This document shows, in pieces, positions 5,961-5,964 of a DNA stretch of 5,964 nt. A program made the translations under genes and the position numbers. Below the pieces are notes generated by a model that worked only from the letters and a program-made list of their open reading frames with translations, was not told the DNA's origin and ran no database searches. The first letter of the stretch is position 1. Every line of letters starts with the position of its first letter. This stretch comes from DATJWY01 sp035500775 (lineage in GTDB: Bacteria > Pseudomonadota > Alphaproteobacteria > Acetobacterales > Acetobacteraceae). The stretch is from the NCBI GenBank assembly GCA_035500775.1, contig DATJWY010000047.1, positions 1 through 5,964 on the forward strand, read 5' to 3'.

Positions 5961-5964
5961 CGGG

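Noticed and set aside
1..5964. A previously undescribed defence or biosynthetic system
   Set aside because: All clear genes on the right belong to the known hopanoid/squalene cluster, and the left edge is an insertion-sequence end in a membrane-protein gene. No nuclease, helicase, toxin or reverse transcriptase signatures are visible.

Overview
The window looks like the chromosome of a high-GC alphaproteobacterium, most likely Rhodospirillales/Acetobacteraceae-like. This is inferred from the very GC-rich codon use, the hopanoid gene order and the GC-rich intergenic hairpins. No rRNA or other strict taxonomic marker is present, so the placement is an inference.

Left edge (1-580, minus strand): the first 184 bases look like one end of an IS66-family insertion sequence. 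They hold a terminal sequence starting GTAA and the first 36 codons of a TnpC-like transposase that runs off the window. The element sits inside a gene for a COG4705/DUF347 multi-pass membrane protein and removes its C-terminal half. The surviving 132 codons are at 185-580.

Middle left (733-1710, minus strand): a 325-residue polytopic membrane protein of the HpnL type (hopanoid-associated, related to the transmembrane domain of lysylphosphatidylglycerol synthase). It is transcribed divergently from the main operon across about 100 bases.

Right (1815-5867, plus strand): a tight operon hpnA-hpnB-hpnC-hpnD in which each gene overlaps the next by four bases (ATGA). HpnA is an NAD(P)-dependent epimerase/dehydratase-like protein and HpnB a membrane-bound family 2 glycosyltransferase. 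HpnC and HpnD are the two squalene-synthase-like enzymes of the three-step bacterial squalene route: HpnD makes presqualene diphosphate from two farnesyl diphosphates, HpnC converts it to hydroxysqualene, and HpnE would then make squalene. hpnE and the squalene-hopene cyclase gene are not in the window and are expected just to the right.

Right edge (5868-5964): no gene, but three closely spaced perfect hairpins of a type that looks like a dispersed intergenic repeat. They break the otherwise gapless coupling of the operon.

I see no novel defence or mobile system. The core is a known hopanoid/squalene locus. The points worth a second look are the IS insertion, the start codon of hpnA, the low-complexity N-termini of HpnC and HpnD, and the hairpin block.
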